A DNA stretch of 7,814 nt from Moraxellaceae bacterium (GCA_030146505.1 JASLCO010000259.1:1-7814); one strand, 5' to 3'; shown: positions 1 to 6,081, counted from the first letter of the stretch. The notes: generated by a model not told the origin, from the sequence alone. Numbers and translations: made by a program.

Positions 1-282
1 GCTGCAGGCCAGCTGCTGGGCTTGCTCTCCGGGAACGCCAATGCCACCAATCCCACGGTGGACGTGGAATCATCATCGTCCTGGCAGCCGCTGGCGACGG
101 TGGGCCTCACGGGCGATATCGGCGAACACTGGTATGGCGTTTTCTCGGTTTCCTACATGCCGCTGGATACCGATGCCACCGTCAGGGTACGCGACAGCAC
201 CGGGCACGCACTGGCCACCAGCACCACCAACATCACGGTGAATCCCATCATCGGCTTCCTGGGAGCGGGCTACCGCTTCTGA
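1..282 (+). CDS. OmpW family outer-membrane beta-barrel protein, C-terminal fragment
   Basis: The reading frame is open from base 1, so the gene starts off the left edge and only its last 93 residues are visible. They alternate short polar turns with amphipathic strands: WQPLATVGLTGDIGEHWYG, then VFSVSYMPLDTDATVRV, then a final strand near NPIIGFLGAGYRF. The protein ends in an aromatic Phe after Tyr-Arg, the usual C-terminal signal for insertion of outer-membrane barrels by the BAM complex. The pattern 'strand, PLDT, strand, NP-strand, G-GYRF end' resembles OmpW, a small eight-stranded barrel thought to let hydrophobic compounds through the outer membrane. The TTG at base 22 lies inside the barrel and is not a plausible start. 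A strong terminator follows 17 bases after the stop. Another small barrel family is possible, but OmpW is the best fit. Confidence 0.75.
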   Translation, partial: AAGQLLGLLSGNANATNPTVDVESSSSWQPLATVGLTGDIGEHWYGVFSVSYMPLDTDATVRVRDSTGHALATSTTNITVNPIIGFLGAGYRF

Positions 283-299
283 TGGAAAAGCGCCGCCAT

Positions 300-330
300 A
301 AAAAAACGCCGGCACAAGCCGGCGTTTTTT
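300..330. terminator. Bidirectional intrinsic terminator
   Basis: A perfect 13-bp inverted repeat (301-313 with 318-330) has the GC core CGCCGGC/GCCGGCG, an ACAA loop, an A7 tract on the left (300-306) and a T6 tract on the right (325-330). Read rightwards it ends the OmpW-like gene; read leftwards the A tract becomes a U tract and ends the hydrolase transcript. It sits in the 75-base gap between these converging genes, which supports a shared terminator. Confidence 0.95.
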
Positions 331-357
331 CACATCCGTCAGGAGAATGAAGCGCAC

Positions 358-1248
358 TCAGGCAAGCGGGTGCCGGCATATCCAGTCCAGCATGAGTTCC
401 GTTACCTGTTCCGGCGCCTCGCGATGCAGGAAGTGGCCGGTGTTGGCAATGCGGTGCACTTCCAGGCCCTTTTCGAAATCCTGCTCACGCATCACGATGT
501 CGTAAAGGCGTGAATCCATGCAGCCGTCGTTTTCTCCGGTGAGTGCCAGTGTCGGCACGCCGACGCGCGCTGTCAGCAGGCGCCACGATTGCTGCGTGGA
601 CAGCGATAGCGGCTGCAACAGGCAACGGTAATATTGCGTGGCCGCATGCACCACGCCATCGGCACGGAAAGTGGATTTCACCTGCTCGAGATCGGCTTCG
701 CTGTATTTCCAGTCCGGCGACCAGCTTTTCCAGAGCGTTTCAATGAAGGCATGGTCATCGCGCGCCACCACGCTTTCCGCGATGCGCGGGAACTGCATGA
801 GCAGGATGTAGGATGACTTGAGCAACTGTCCCGGCACCTCGGCCACGCCCTGCAGGCTGCGCCGCAGGTGCGGAATGGCCAGCGTGGTCAAGGAAGCAAA
901 TTTCTTCGGCTGCAGGGTCGTGGCCACATAGCAGGCCAGCGCTCCCCAGTCGTGCCCGACCAGATGACACTGCCTCGCCCCCAGTTCTTTCATCCAGGCA
1001 AAAATGTCTTCTGCCACATGGATGAGGTGATAGAGATCGCGCGGCGATTGCGAGCCCGGTTCATAGCCACGCAGCATGGGCACCACCACGCGATAGCCCG
1101 CGGCAGCAACAGCCTCTATCTGCGCATCGAAACTGTGAAAATCATCCGGGAAGCCGTGCAGCATGAGCACCAGCGGCCCGTCGCCTGCCGCTCTGGCAGA
1201 AAACGAAAGATCGCCGTTATGCAAGGTGAGGGTTTCTACAGCAGGCAT
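358..1248 (-). CDS. Alpha/beta hydrolase, epoxide-hydrolase-like
   Basis: This 296-residue cytosolic protein has no signal peptide and has the hallmarks of the epoxide hydrolase/haloalkane dehalogenase branch of alpha/beta hydrolases. HGFPDDFHSF (residues 31-40) is the HGFP oxyanion motif. VGHDWGA (97-103) is the nucleophile elbow, with Asp100 as nucleophile rather than the Ser of esterases. GEND (238-241) supplies the likely acid Asp241, and GHFLHREAP (271-279) the catalytic His272. Between residues 130 and 230 lies a lid with Tyr147 (SSYILL) and a tyrosine pair (QYYRCLL) that could be the epoxide-activating tyrosines. An Asp nucleophile and lid tyrosines favour epoxide hydrolase over lipase; the substrate cannot be told. 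Its ATG lies 33 bases after the yihY stop, with GAGAG just upstream as a modest ribosome site, so it is probably translated from the yihY transcript. Its own stop is followed by the shared terminator at 300-330. Confidence 0.88.
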   Translation of the reverse strand: MPAVETLTLHNGDLSFSARAAGDGPLVLMLHGFPDDFHSFDAQIEAVAAAGYRVVVPMLRGYEPGSQSPRDLYHLIHVAEDIFAWMKELGARQCHLVGHDWGALACYVATTLQPKKFASLTTLAIPHLRRSLQGVAEVPGQLLKSSYILLMQFPRIAESVVARDDHAFIETLWKSWSPDWKYSEADLEQVKSTFRADGVVHAATQYYRCLLQPLSLSTQQSWRLLTARVGVPTLALTGENDGCMDSRLYDIVMREQDFEKGLEVHRIANTGHFLHREAPEQVTELMLDWICRHPLA

Positions 1249-1281
1249 GAAGTCTCTCAGTATGGTTTCGCGGTTGTCTTG

Positions 1282-2544
1282 TCAGGGCGCCGGTACGGGA
1301 GTCGTGCGGGTTCCATCCTCCGCCACGATGCTGGCCAGCGACATGCGAAGTTCCTTTTCCATGTAGTCATTCACCCGTGCCAGGGCCGGACGCAGGGCCT
1401 GCACCCACTGATCGTCGCCATGCAGGTGCAGCAGGTCGCGTGGCGTTGGCAGCGGCCAGGGCAGCTGCCGGTAGAAATCGTGGAAATCCAGGGTTTCCAG
1501 ATTGCGCGAGAGCACGTAGGCACCCGTGTCGGTGCGATGGATGATGTGCAGCTCCTGCAGGATGCGGGCAAAGTCAAACCAGATTTCCACCTCTTCCTTG
1601 CCCAGCACGGCCATGGCATCGATATCGCTCACGGTCAGGCCTTTCTGCTGGCGCTGCCAGAACAGCTGCAGGACATCCAGGATGGCCAGCACAGGATGGC
1701 GGAACGACCGGCTGTCATCACGATACACGGCCAGGGCACGCGATACTTCCACGCCCAGCAGGATGATGCTCCAGGACAGGTAAATCCAGATCAGGAAAAC
1801 CGGCAGCGCGGCAAAAGCACCATACACCAGTTTGTAGGATGAAAAATTCATCACAAAGATGCCGAAGCCGCGCTTGGCCAGCTCGAAAAGTGCCGCCGCA
1901 AAAAAGCCGCCGGCCAGAGCGGCGCGCAGGGGCACCTTGCAATTGGGCACCGTCACATAGAGCAGGGTGAAGCCCAGCGCGGTGAGGGCGAAGGTGATGA
2001 GGCGCATGCCCGGGACAATGCCCTGCACCATGCTGGCCGCCTCGGTAAACAGCTCCTGCGAGGCCAGATAGGAAGAAAGGGCAAAGCCGGCGCCGAGCAG
2101 CAATGGCCCGAGGCTGAGCACGGCCCAGTAGCGCAGGAAGCTGATGATGCCGGCGCGCGCCTGACGCACGCGCCAGATATGGTTGAAGGACTTTTCAATG
2201 GTGAGCATCATGAGCAGCGCCGTCACGAACAGCATGCCGACGCCGACAAAAGTGAGCTGGCCGGCCTGGTGGGAAAATTCCTGCAGGCGCTCCTGCACCA
2301 CCGCGCCGGTGGCAGGAATGAAGTGGCGGAAAATGAAACTCTGGATGTCGCCGCTGACATGCTGCAGCGAAGGAATGGCGGAGAGCAGTGTGAACGTCAC
2401 CGTCATGACGGGCACCACGGCAAACAGCGTGGTGTAAGTCAGCACGATGGCATGCTGGCGGCAGTTGTCATCCATGAAATGCCGGTAGACAAAAAGGATG
2501 AAATTCCGCAGTTGCATGCTGCCGGTTCTGAGTTGCTGCCGCAT
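1282..2544 (-). CDS. yihY: YihY/BrkB family inner-membrane protein (UPF0761)
   Basis: This 420-residue membrane protein aligns by eye along its first 280 residues with E. coli YihY. Shared features are the early ALTYTTLF-like helix (here IVLTYTTLFAVVP, 33-45), RHFIPATGAVVQ (73-84), the helix ending in SFNHIWRVRQAR (119-130), RYWAVLSLGPLL (138-149), and a late YKLVYGAFAALPVFLIWIY segment (237-255). Six membrane helices are visible at about 33-55, 98-118, 137-160, 182-200, 207-228 and 245-270. The family was once annotated as ribonuclease BN, which is not supported; its role remains uncertain, and BrkB was linked to serum resistance in Bordetella. A C-terminal extension (about 285-400) is predicted cytosolic and looks winged-helix-like; E. 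coli YihY lacks it. The ATG at 2544 is chosen because GGGA lies nine bases upstream; Met10 (2517) has no ribosome site. It leads a two-gene transcript with the hydrolase and is divergent from arsC. Confidence 0.9.
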   Translation of the reverse strand: MRQQLRTGSMQLRNFILFVYRHFMDDNCRQHAIVLTYTTLFAVVPVMTVTFTLLSAIPSLQHVSGDIQSFIFRHFIPATGAVVQERLQEFSHQAGQLTFVGVGMLFVTALLMMLTIEKSFNHIWRVRQARAGIISFLRYWAVLSLGPLLLGAGFALSSYLASQELFTEAASMVQGIVPGMRLITFALTALGFTLLYVTVPNCKVPLRAALAGGFFAAALFELAKRGFGIFVMNFSSYKLVYGAFAALPVFLIWIYLSWSIILLGVEVSRALAVYRDDSRSFRHPVLAILDVLQLFWQRQQKGLTVSDIDAMAVLGKEEVEIWFDFARILQELHIIHRTDTGAYVLSRNLETLDFHDFYRQLPWPLPTPRDLLHLHGDDQWVQALRPALARVNDYMEKELRMSLASIVAEDGTRTTPVPAP

Positions 2545-2573
2545 ATGCCGTATTCCCGTTTCAGCCGCTCAGG

Positions 2574-2586
2574 CTTGCGCCGCAAG
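2574..2586. repeat. Small dyad CTTGCG-C-CGCAAG in the divergent intergenic region
   Basis: Six-base perfect arms (2574-2579 and 2581-2586) are separated by one base. The same half-site recurs in the larger dyad at 2618-2644, and the two centres are about 51 bases apart. It lies between the yihY start and the arsC promoter, so an operator role is possible. A bound regulator is inference only. Confidence 0.45.
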
Positions 2587-2617
2587 TATTCCCGCCCGCG
2601 CCCGGGCTGTCGAGCCT

Positions 2618-2644
2618 GCGGGCTTGCGGCTTTCGCAAGCTCGC
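2618..2644. repeat. Inverted repeat overlapping the candidate arsC -35 box
   Basis: The perfect core GCTTGCG (2622-2628) and CGCAAGC (2634-2640) is separated by GCTTT. It extends to an 11-bp stem (2618-2628 with 2634-2644) through one G-T pair at 2621/2641. The right arm covers the candidate -35 box of the arsC promoter, the position expected for a repressor site. No T tract follows on either strand, so it is unlikely to be a simple terminator. Confidence 0.5.
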
Positions 2645-2660
2645 GACACCTCGCTACAAT
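2632..2660 (+). promoter_or_regulatory. Candidate sigma-70 promoter for the arsC-wrbA-DUF2069 operon
   Basis: TACAAT (2655-2660) matches the -10 consensus at five of six positions. Exactly 17 bases upstream is TTCGCA (2632-2637), which matches TTGACA at four of six. Transcription would begin near 2667, giving a leader of about 24 bases before the arsC ATG at 2691. No equally good promoter was seen for the leftward yihY gene in the same 146-base gap (2545-2690). Confidence 0.6.
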
Positions 2661-2690
2661 CGCAGGCTCACTGCATGACACAGGCCTGCC

Positions 2691-3038
2691 ATGATCACGC
2701 TCTACCACAACCCGCGCTGCTCCAAATCGCGCGAAGCCCTGGCCCTGCTGGAGTCCCGGGGACAAGCACCGCATATCGTGCGCTATCTCGACACCCCGCC
2801 CGATGCCACCACCCTGAAAAACCTGCTCGCGACGCTGGGCATCAGTGCACGTGAACTGCTGCGCAGCAAGGAGCCGGAATATGCGGAACTGGGCCTGGAT
2901 GATCCCGCGCTCGACGAAGCCAGCCTGATTGCCGCCATGGTGGCGCATCCCCGCCTGATCGAGCGCCCCATTGCCATTGACGGCAAGCGCGCTGTCATCG
3001 GTCGTCCGCCGGAAAAAGTGCTGGAATTGCTGAAATGA
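2691..3038 (+). CDS. arsC: ArsC-family thioredoxin-fold reductase (YfgD-like)
   Basis: This 115-residue cytosolic protein of the ArsC/Spx thioredoxin-fold family begins ITLYHNPRCSKSR, placing the reactive Cys at residue 10 in the usual NP-C-S-SR loop. Arg58 (RELLRS), Arg92 (ERPIAI) and Arg105 (GRPPEKVLELL) fall where E. coli ArsC has its three arsenate-binding arginines (60, 94, 107), so arsenate reduction with glutathione and glutaredoxin is chemically plausible. The protein is shorter than plasmid ArsC (about 140 residues) and ends right after the VLELL helix, like chromosomal YfgD-type members whose role is less clear. No arsR, arsB or acr3 gene is nearby, which argues against a dedicated arsenic operon. 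The ATG follows a weak AGG (2682-2684) six bases upstream. Its stop overlaps the wrbA-like start by four bases (ATGA), so the two are translationally coupled. Confidence 0.9.
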   Translation: MITLYHNPRCSKSREALALLESRGQAPHIVRYLDTPPDATTLKNLLATLGISARELLRSKEPEYAELGLDDPALDEASLIAAMVAHPRLIERPIAIDGKRAVIGRPPEKVLELLK

Positions 3039-3640
3039 GCGCAACCGCTCCCGCCCCCTACATACTCGTGCTCTATTACAGCCGTAACGGCTCGACCCGG
3101 CGCATGGCGGAAATCATCGCCCGCGGCATTGAAATGGAGGGACTGGAAGCGCGCCTGCGCACGGTTCCCGCCGTCTCTCCCGTCAATGAAGCCACCGAGC
3201 CCGCCATCCCGGACGCAGGCGACATCTACTGCACGCTGGAAGAACTGGCCGGCTGCTCAGGTCTCGCCATGGGCAGCCCCACCCGCTTCGGCAACATGGC
3301 CTCGGCACTCAAGCACTTTCTGGATGGCACCTCGGCGCTCTGGATAACGGCGGCGCTGGTGGACAAGCCTGCCTGCGTCTTCACCTCCACCAGTTCCCTG
3401 CACGGCGGCCAGGAAACCACGCTCACCAGCATGATGCTGCCGCTGCTGCATCACGGCATGGTGCTGCTGGGCATTCCCTATTCCGAGCCGGGATTGCTGC
3501 AAACCGTGGCAGGTGGCACGCCTTACGGCGCCAGCCATCTGGCCGGCACCGGCAAGAAGCGGCCGCTGGACGACACCGAAACCAGCCTGTGCCTGGGTCT
3601 CGGACGGCGTCTTGCCCGTCATGCACGGCGAGGGCTCTGA
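3035..3640 (+). CDS. wrbA: WrbA-like NAD(P)H:quinone oxidoreductase, flavodoxin fold
   Basis: This 201-residue soluble flavoprotein belongs to the WrbA family, which binds FMN, usually as a tetramer, and passes two electrons from NAD(P)H to quinones, avoiding the semiquinone. The FMN phosphate loop is YYSRNGSTRRMA (14-25). The WrbA signature GSPTRFGNMA lies at 80-89. The third FMN loop is FTSTSSLHGGQETT (116-129), followed by LLHHGMVLLGIPYSEP (137-152) and GGTPYGASHLAG (160-171). The SLHGGQETT and PYSEP wording is closer to Pseudomonas aeruginosa WrbA as I recall it than to E. coli WrbA, which has GTGGGQEQT. Length matches the family (about 198). It is the middle gene of a compact operon, overlapping arsC by four bases and ending one base before the DUF2069 start. 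An Arg-rich tail (RRLARHARRGL) replaces the usual neutral end. Confidence 0.93.
   Translation: MSATAPAPYILVLYYSRNGSTRRMAEIIARGIEMEGLEARLRTVPAVSPVNEATEPAIPDAGDIYCTLEELAGCSGLAMGSPTRFGNMASALKHFLDGTSALWITAALVDKPACVFTSTSSLHGGQETTLTSMMLPLLHHGMVLLGIPYSEPGLLQTVAGGTPYGASHLAGTGKKRPLDDTETSLCLGLGRRLARHARRGL
3630..3634 (+). promoter_or_regulatory. Ribosome binding site that fixes the DUF2069 start
   Basis: GAGGG lies inside the last codons of the wrbA-like gene, seven bases before the ATG at 3642. It favours this start over the in-frame ATG at 3621, which lies upstream of the site, and over the one at 3513, deep inside wrbA. Confidence 0.7.
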
Positions 3641-3641
3641 G

Positions 3642-4037
3642 ATGCAGCGGCTGCAAGCCCATCTGTCGCTGGCCGAAAAAAGCCGGCTGGCACGAGGACT
3701 CACCCTCACTACCCTGCTCCTGCTCTGCCTGCTGATGACACTGGAAAGCCTGCGCTCGGCTCCCGCCGCCACACCGCTGCCGGCCTATGCCCTCGTGATC
3801 GGCCTCAAGACCGTGCCACTGCTGTGCTTCCTGCCCGGCCTGCTGCAGGCACGGGCCATGGCGGGCGTCTGGCTGGCCCTGCTCCTGCTGCCCTATTTCT
3901 GCCTGACGGTGCTGTCAGCCTGGGCGCCGGGTATCGCCGGCCTCCTGGGTGTGGCCGAAAGCGTGCTGATCGCTTCCTGCTTTGCCACGGCGCTGCTGTT
4001 CACGCGCTGGCAGCGGGCCCTTGCCGCTACCGTGTGA
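3642..4037 (+). CDS. DUF2069 four-helix inner-membrane protein
   Basis: This small hydrophobic protein has 131 residues from the ATG at 3642 and four predicted membrane helices: about 17-36 (leucine-rich), 47-66, 71-92 and 98-121. Between helices two and three lies LKTVPLLCFLPGLLQAR (55-71), and helix three ends in LLPYFCLTV (82-90). The LK-PLL-LPGL and PYF features and the four-helix layout fit DUF2069, a gammaproteobacterial family of unknown function. The N-terminus (MQRLQAHLSLAEKSRLAR) and C-terminus (TRWQRALAATV) are both positively charged, so both probably face the cytoplasm. It starts one base after the wrbA-like stop and is surely co-transcribed with it; a membrane partner or anchor for that quinone reductase is an attractive but unproven idea. 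No catalytic motif is visible. Confidence 0.8.
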   Translation: MQRLQAHLSLAEKSRLARGLTLTTLLLLCLLMTLESLRSAPAATPLPAYALVIGLKTVPLLCFLPGLLQARAMAGVWLALLLLPYFCLTVLSAWAPGIAGLLGVAESVLIASCFATALLFTRWQRALAATV

Positions 4038-4062
4038 TTACAGCTTTTCCCTCGCGGGCATG

Positions 4063-4106
4063 GCCGATAGACTCGGCTCTTTCGCAGCGACCCCGCCTGT
4101 CGCTGC
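4063..4106 (+). other. Two tandem hairpins between DUF2069 and the lipoprotein gene
   Basis: The first hairpin is GCCGA-TAGAC-TCGGC (4063-4077). The second is a perfect 8-bp stem, GCAGCGAC (4084-4091) with GTCGCTGC (4099-4106), and a 7-base loop. The only T tract is CTTTTCC, ten bases beyond the second stem (T4 at 4116-4119), so this is a weak terminator at best. The hairpins could instead partly insulate the lipoprotein gene or shape its 5' leader. I found no convincing promoter in 4038-4140. Confidence 0.35.
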
Positions 4107-4129
4107 CAAGGACTCTTTTCCAGGCATTC

Positions 4130-4135
4130 AGGGGA
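4130..4135 (+). promoter_or_regulatory. Ribosome binding site that fixes the lipoprotein start
   Basis: AGGGGA lies five bases before the ATG at 4141. It selects the start that puts a classical lipoprotein signal at the N-terminus. The out-of-frame ATG at 4137 sits too close to this site and opens only a short reading frame. Confidence 0.75.
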
Positions 4136-4140
4136 TATGC

Positions 4141-6081
4141 ATGTCACGCCTCACGCTTTCCGGTCTCGCCCTTGCCATCAGCCTCGCCGGCTGCGCCTCG
4201 GCGCCGCCCACGCTGACACCGCAGGAACTGCAGGCCGCCCAGCAGTCCGGCAGCCTGGAATCGCTCTACAGCCAGTACGCTGCCAAGCTGGCTGGCCAGA
4301 AGCTGGACACACCGGAAGGCCAGAAAGCCCAGGCCCAGCTTGACCAGTTGGGCAGCCAACTGGCCGACAAGCTGGAGCAGGACATCCGCAGTGAACTCAA
4401 CCAGCAGGCCACAGCTTCCGGACTTGTGCCCCTGCCCGTGGTGGACGCCCAGCTGGCCAGGCTGCCCAAGATGCAAACCTGGGCGCCCGAGCGCCACCGC
4501 AAGCTGGCCGCCGAACTCAATGAGCTCAAGGGCCGCACCCAGGCCCGCATCACGTCCCAGCAGAACCAGCTCGCCCGCCTGACCGAAAATGAAATGGGGC
4601 AGCGCCTCACCGTGCTGGACGACCTGGCCAAGCTCACCGGCGACGACCGCTACAGCATCGAGCGCACCGATGTCATGGCCACCCTGCGCAAGAAGGCCGA
4701 CGACGCCCTCAAGAACGAACAGTACGGCGAAGCCAAGCAGGCCCTGGTGGCACTCAAGCAGGCCACTCCCGAAGACCCCGCCGTCGGCACCCAGCTCACG
4801 CTGGCCGATGCGCGCCTGTTTGAAAAGAAGTTCTGGGACTCGCTGGCTGAAGGCCAGCTTGATGCGGCCTATACCCAGCTCATGAACCTGTCGCAGACCC
4901 AGGACTTCCCGGAAATCCTCAAGCGTCTCTCCAAGTCCTCCGATGACATGGTTGCCTACTTCGTCGCACAGGCGGGCACCGCCACCAGCGAAAACAAGCT
5001 GGCCGACGCCTACAAGCTGCTGGGGCAGGCCCGCGACATCCGCAACAAGACCAATGCCAACACCGCGCGTCCGCCGCAGGAAGACGCCTTCCTCAAGGCC
5101 GTGTATGCGCGCTACCAGGCCACCCTCAAGGACGGCCAGACCGGGCTTGCACTGGGCTACCTCAAGGTGATCGAAGGCTTCAATCCCGATTTTCCCGGCC
5201 TGCGCGCCAATCTGCGCACCACACAGGAGGCCACGCTTGCCAAGGCCACCAAGAAGGTAAGCACGGCCGCTTTCACCGATGCCTCAGGCTCCGCCGAATT
5301 CGGTGGCGCCGTTGCCGCCAAGGTGACACAACATCTTTTCGAGCAGATTCCCAACGACATCAAACTCATCGAGCGTGACCAGTTCCAGGCCATCCTGCGC
5401 GAAAAGGAAATCGGCGCCGGCAGCACGCCGAGCGAGCTGTCGTCCGCCGACTACCTCGTGCAGGGCAAGATTCTCGAATCGCGCGTGGACACCACGGAAA
5501 ACCGCAGCAAGAAAACCATGCGCGTGGTGACGGATACCTCGACGATCGCCAACCCGGCACATGACCAGTGGGCAGCGCTGTCCGAAACCCAGCGCACGCA
5601 AACACCCGAGCCCGCGCGCACGCTGACGCAGGACAAGAAAGAGGATGTCACCATCAACCTGCAGATCATGCGCAAGGTCGGCATCATTTCCGCCTCCTTC
5701 CGCCTGGTCGAAGCCAGGAGCGGCAAGGTACTGGCCACCGGCTCCGATACCGCCAAGGCGGAATACACCGATGAAGGCAACGAAGGCATAGAACTCGGAC
5801 AGTTCCGCATGCCCTTCAAGCTGGCCAGCCTGCCAGCGGATTCGGAAATCCTGCAGAAGCTCACGGAAAAGATTTCCGATGTCATCGGCGACAAACTGGT
5901 GGCCGAACTCAAGGAACCGGAAGTGCGCTATGCCGATGCCGCCAAGCGCTTTGCCGATGAAGGCGACGACCTCATGGCCGCCGAAAATGAAGCCTACGCC
6001 TTTGCCCTGGCCAACCTCAAAGGCAAGGACACCACGGTGCTACGCCACCAACTGGAGCAATACGCGGTACGCGTACCCTGA
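4141..6081 (+). CDS. Outer-membrane lipoprotein with helical/TPR-like N-terminal half and CsgG/LpoB-like C-terminal domain
   Basis: This is a 646-residue predicted lipoprotein. The signal peptide is 17 residues (MSRLTLSGLALAISLAG) with lipobox LAGC and lipidated Cys18; Ala at +2 predicts outer-membrane sorting. Residues 25-165 are Ala/Gln/Leu-rich, largely helical and perhaps coiled coil. Residues 180-350 contain TPR-like helix pairs, such as ADDALKNEQYGEAKQALVAL (186-205), LAEGQLDAAYTQLMNL (235-250) and NKLADAYKLLGQARDI (285-300). Residues about 385-590 resemble the CsgG/FlgO/LpoB fold: a helix then NDIKLIERDQFQAILREKEI (405-424), SADYLVQGKILES (435-447), SASFRLVEARSGKVLATG (517-534) and a closing helix LTEKISDVIGDKLVAEL (574-590). 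Such proteins act in the outer membrane in secretion, flagellar or peptidoglycan roles; the role here is unknown. CsgG itself is about 260-280 residues, so the helical half is extra. A start at 3982 would bury the lipobox and is rejected. Confidence 0.8.
   Translation: MSRLTLSGLALAISLAGCASAPPTLTPQELQAAQQSGSLESLYSQYAAKLAGQKLDTPEGQKAQAQLDQLGSQLADKLEQDIRSELNQQATASGLVPLPVVDAQLARLPKMQTWAPERHRKLAAELNELKGRTQARITSQQNQLARLTENEMGQRLTVLDDLAKLTGDDRYSIERTDVMATLRKKADDALKNEQYGEAKQALVALKQATPEDPAVGTQLTLADARLFEKKFWDSLAEGQLDAAYTQLMNLSQTQDFPEILKRLSKSSDDMVAYFVAQAGTATSENKLADAYKLLGQARDIRNKTNANTARPPQEDAFLKAVYARYQATLKDGQTGLALGYLKVIEGFNPDFPGLRANLRTTQEATLAKATKKVSTAAFTDASGSAEFGGAVAAKVTQHLFEQIPNDIKLIERDQFQAILREKEIGAGSTPSELSSADYLVQGKILESRVDTTENRSKKTMRVVTDTSTIANPAHDQWAALSETQRTQTPEPARTLTQDKKEDVTINLQIMRKVGIISASFRLVEARSGKVLATGSDTAKAEYTDEGNEGIELGQFRMPFKLASLPADSEILQKLTEKISDVIGDKLVAELKEPEVRYADAAKRFADEGDDLMAAENEAYAFALANLKGKDTTVLRHQLEQYAVRVP

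Noticed and set aside
868..1842. 324-residue open frame on the plus strand across the hydrolase and yihY genes
   Set aside because: It lies antisense to two clear protein families; its His/Gln/Arg-rich translation has no recognisable domain and is typical of a GC-rich shadow frame.
2618..2644. Strong stem considered as an intrinsic terminator
   Set aside because: No T tract on either strand, and it lies between divergent starts where no transcript should end; an operator-like role fits better.
2439..3044. 201-residue minus-strand frame covering the yihY start, the divergent control region and arsC
   Set aside because: It runs antisense to the well-supported ArsC-like protein and through the promoter region; no family features are seen.
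3513..3641. Upstream extension of the DUF2069 frame to ATGs at 3513 or 3621
   Set aside because: It would overlap wrbA with sequence unlike DUF2069, and the GAGGG ribosome site at 3630-3634 fits only the ATG at 3642.
3257..3772. 171-residue minus-strand frame under wrbA and DUF2069
   Set aside because: It is antisense to a strongly conserved flavoprotein and has low-complexity Arg/Ala/Gly content without domains.
3982..4140. Upstream extension of the lipoprotein frame to 3982
   Set aside because: It would overlap DUF2069 and bury the lipoprotein signal peptide; AGGGGA at 4130-4135 supports 4141.
5451..5912. 153-residue minus-strand frame inside the lipoprotein gene
   Set aside because: It is Ser-rich and antisense to the CsgG-like region, where the plus frame keeps family motifs; it is a shadow.
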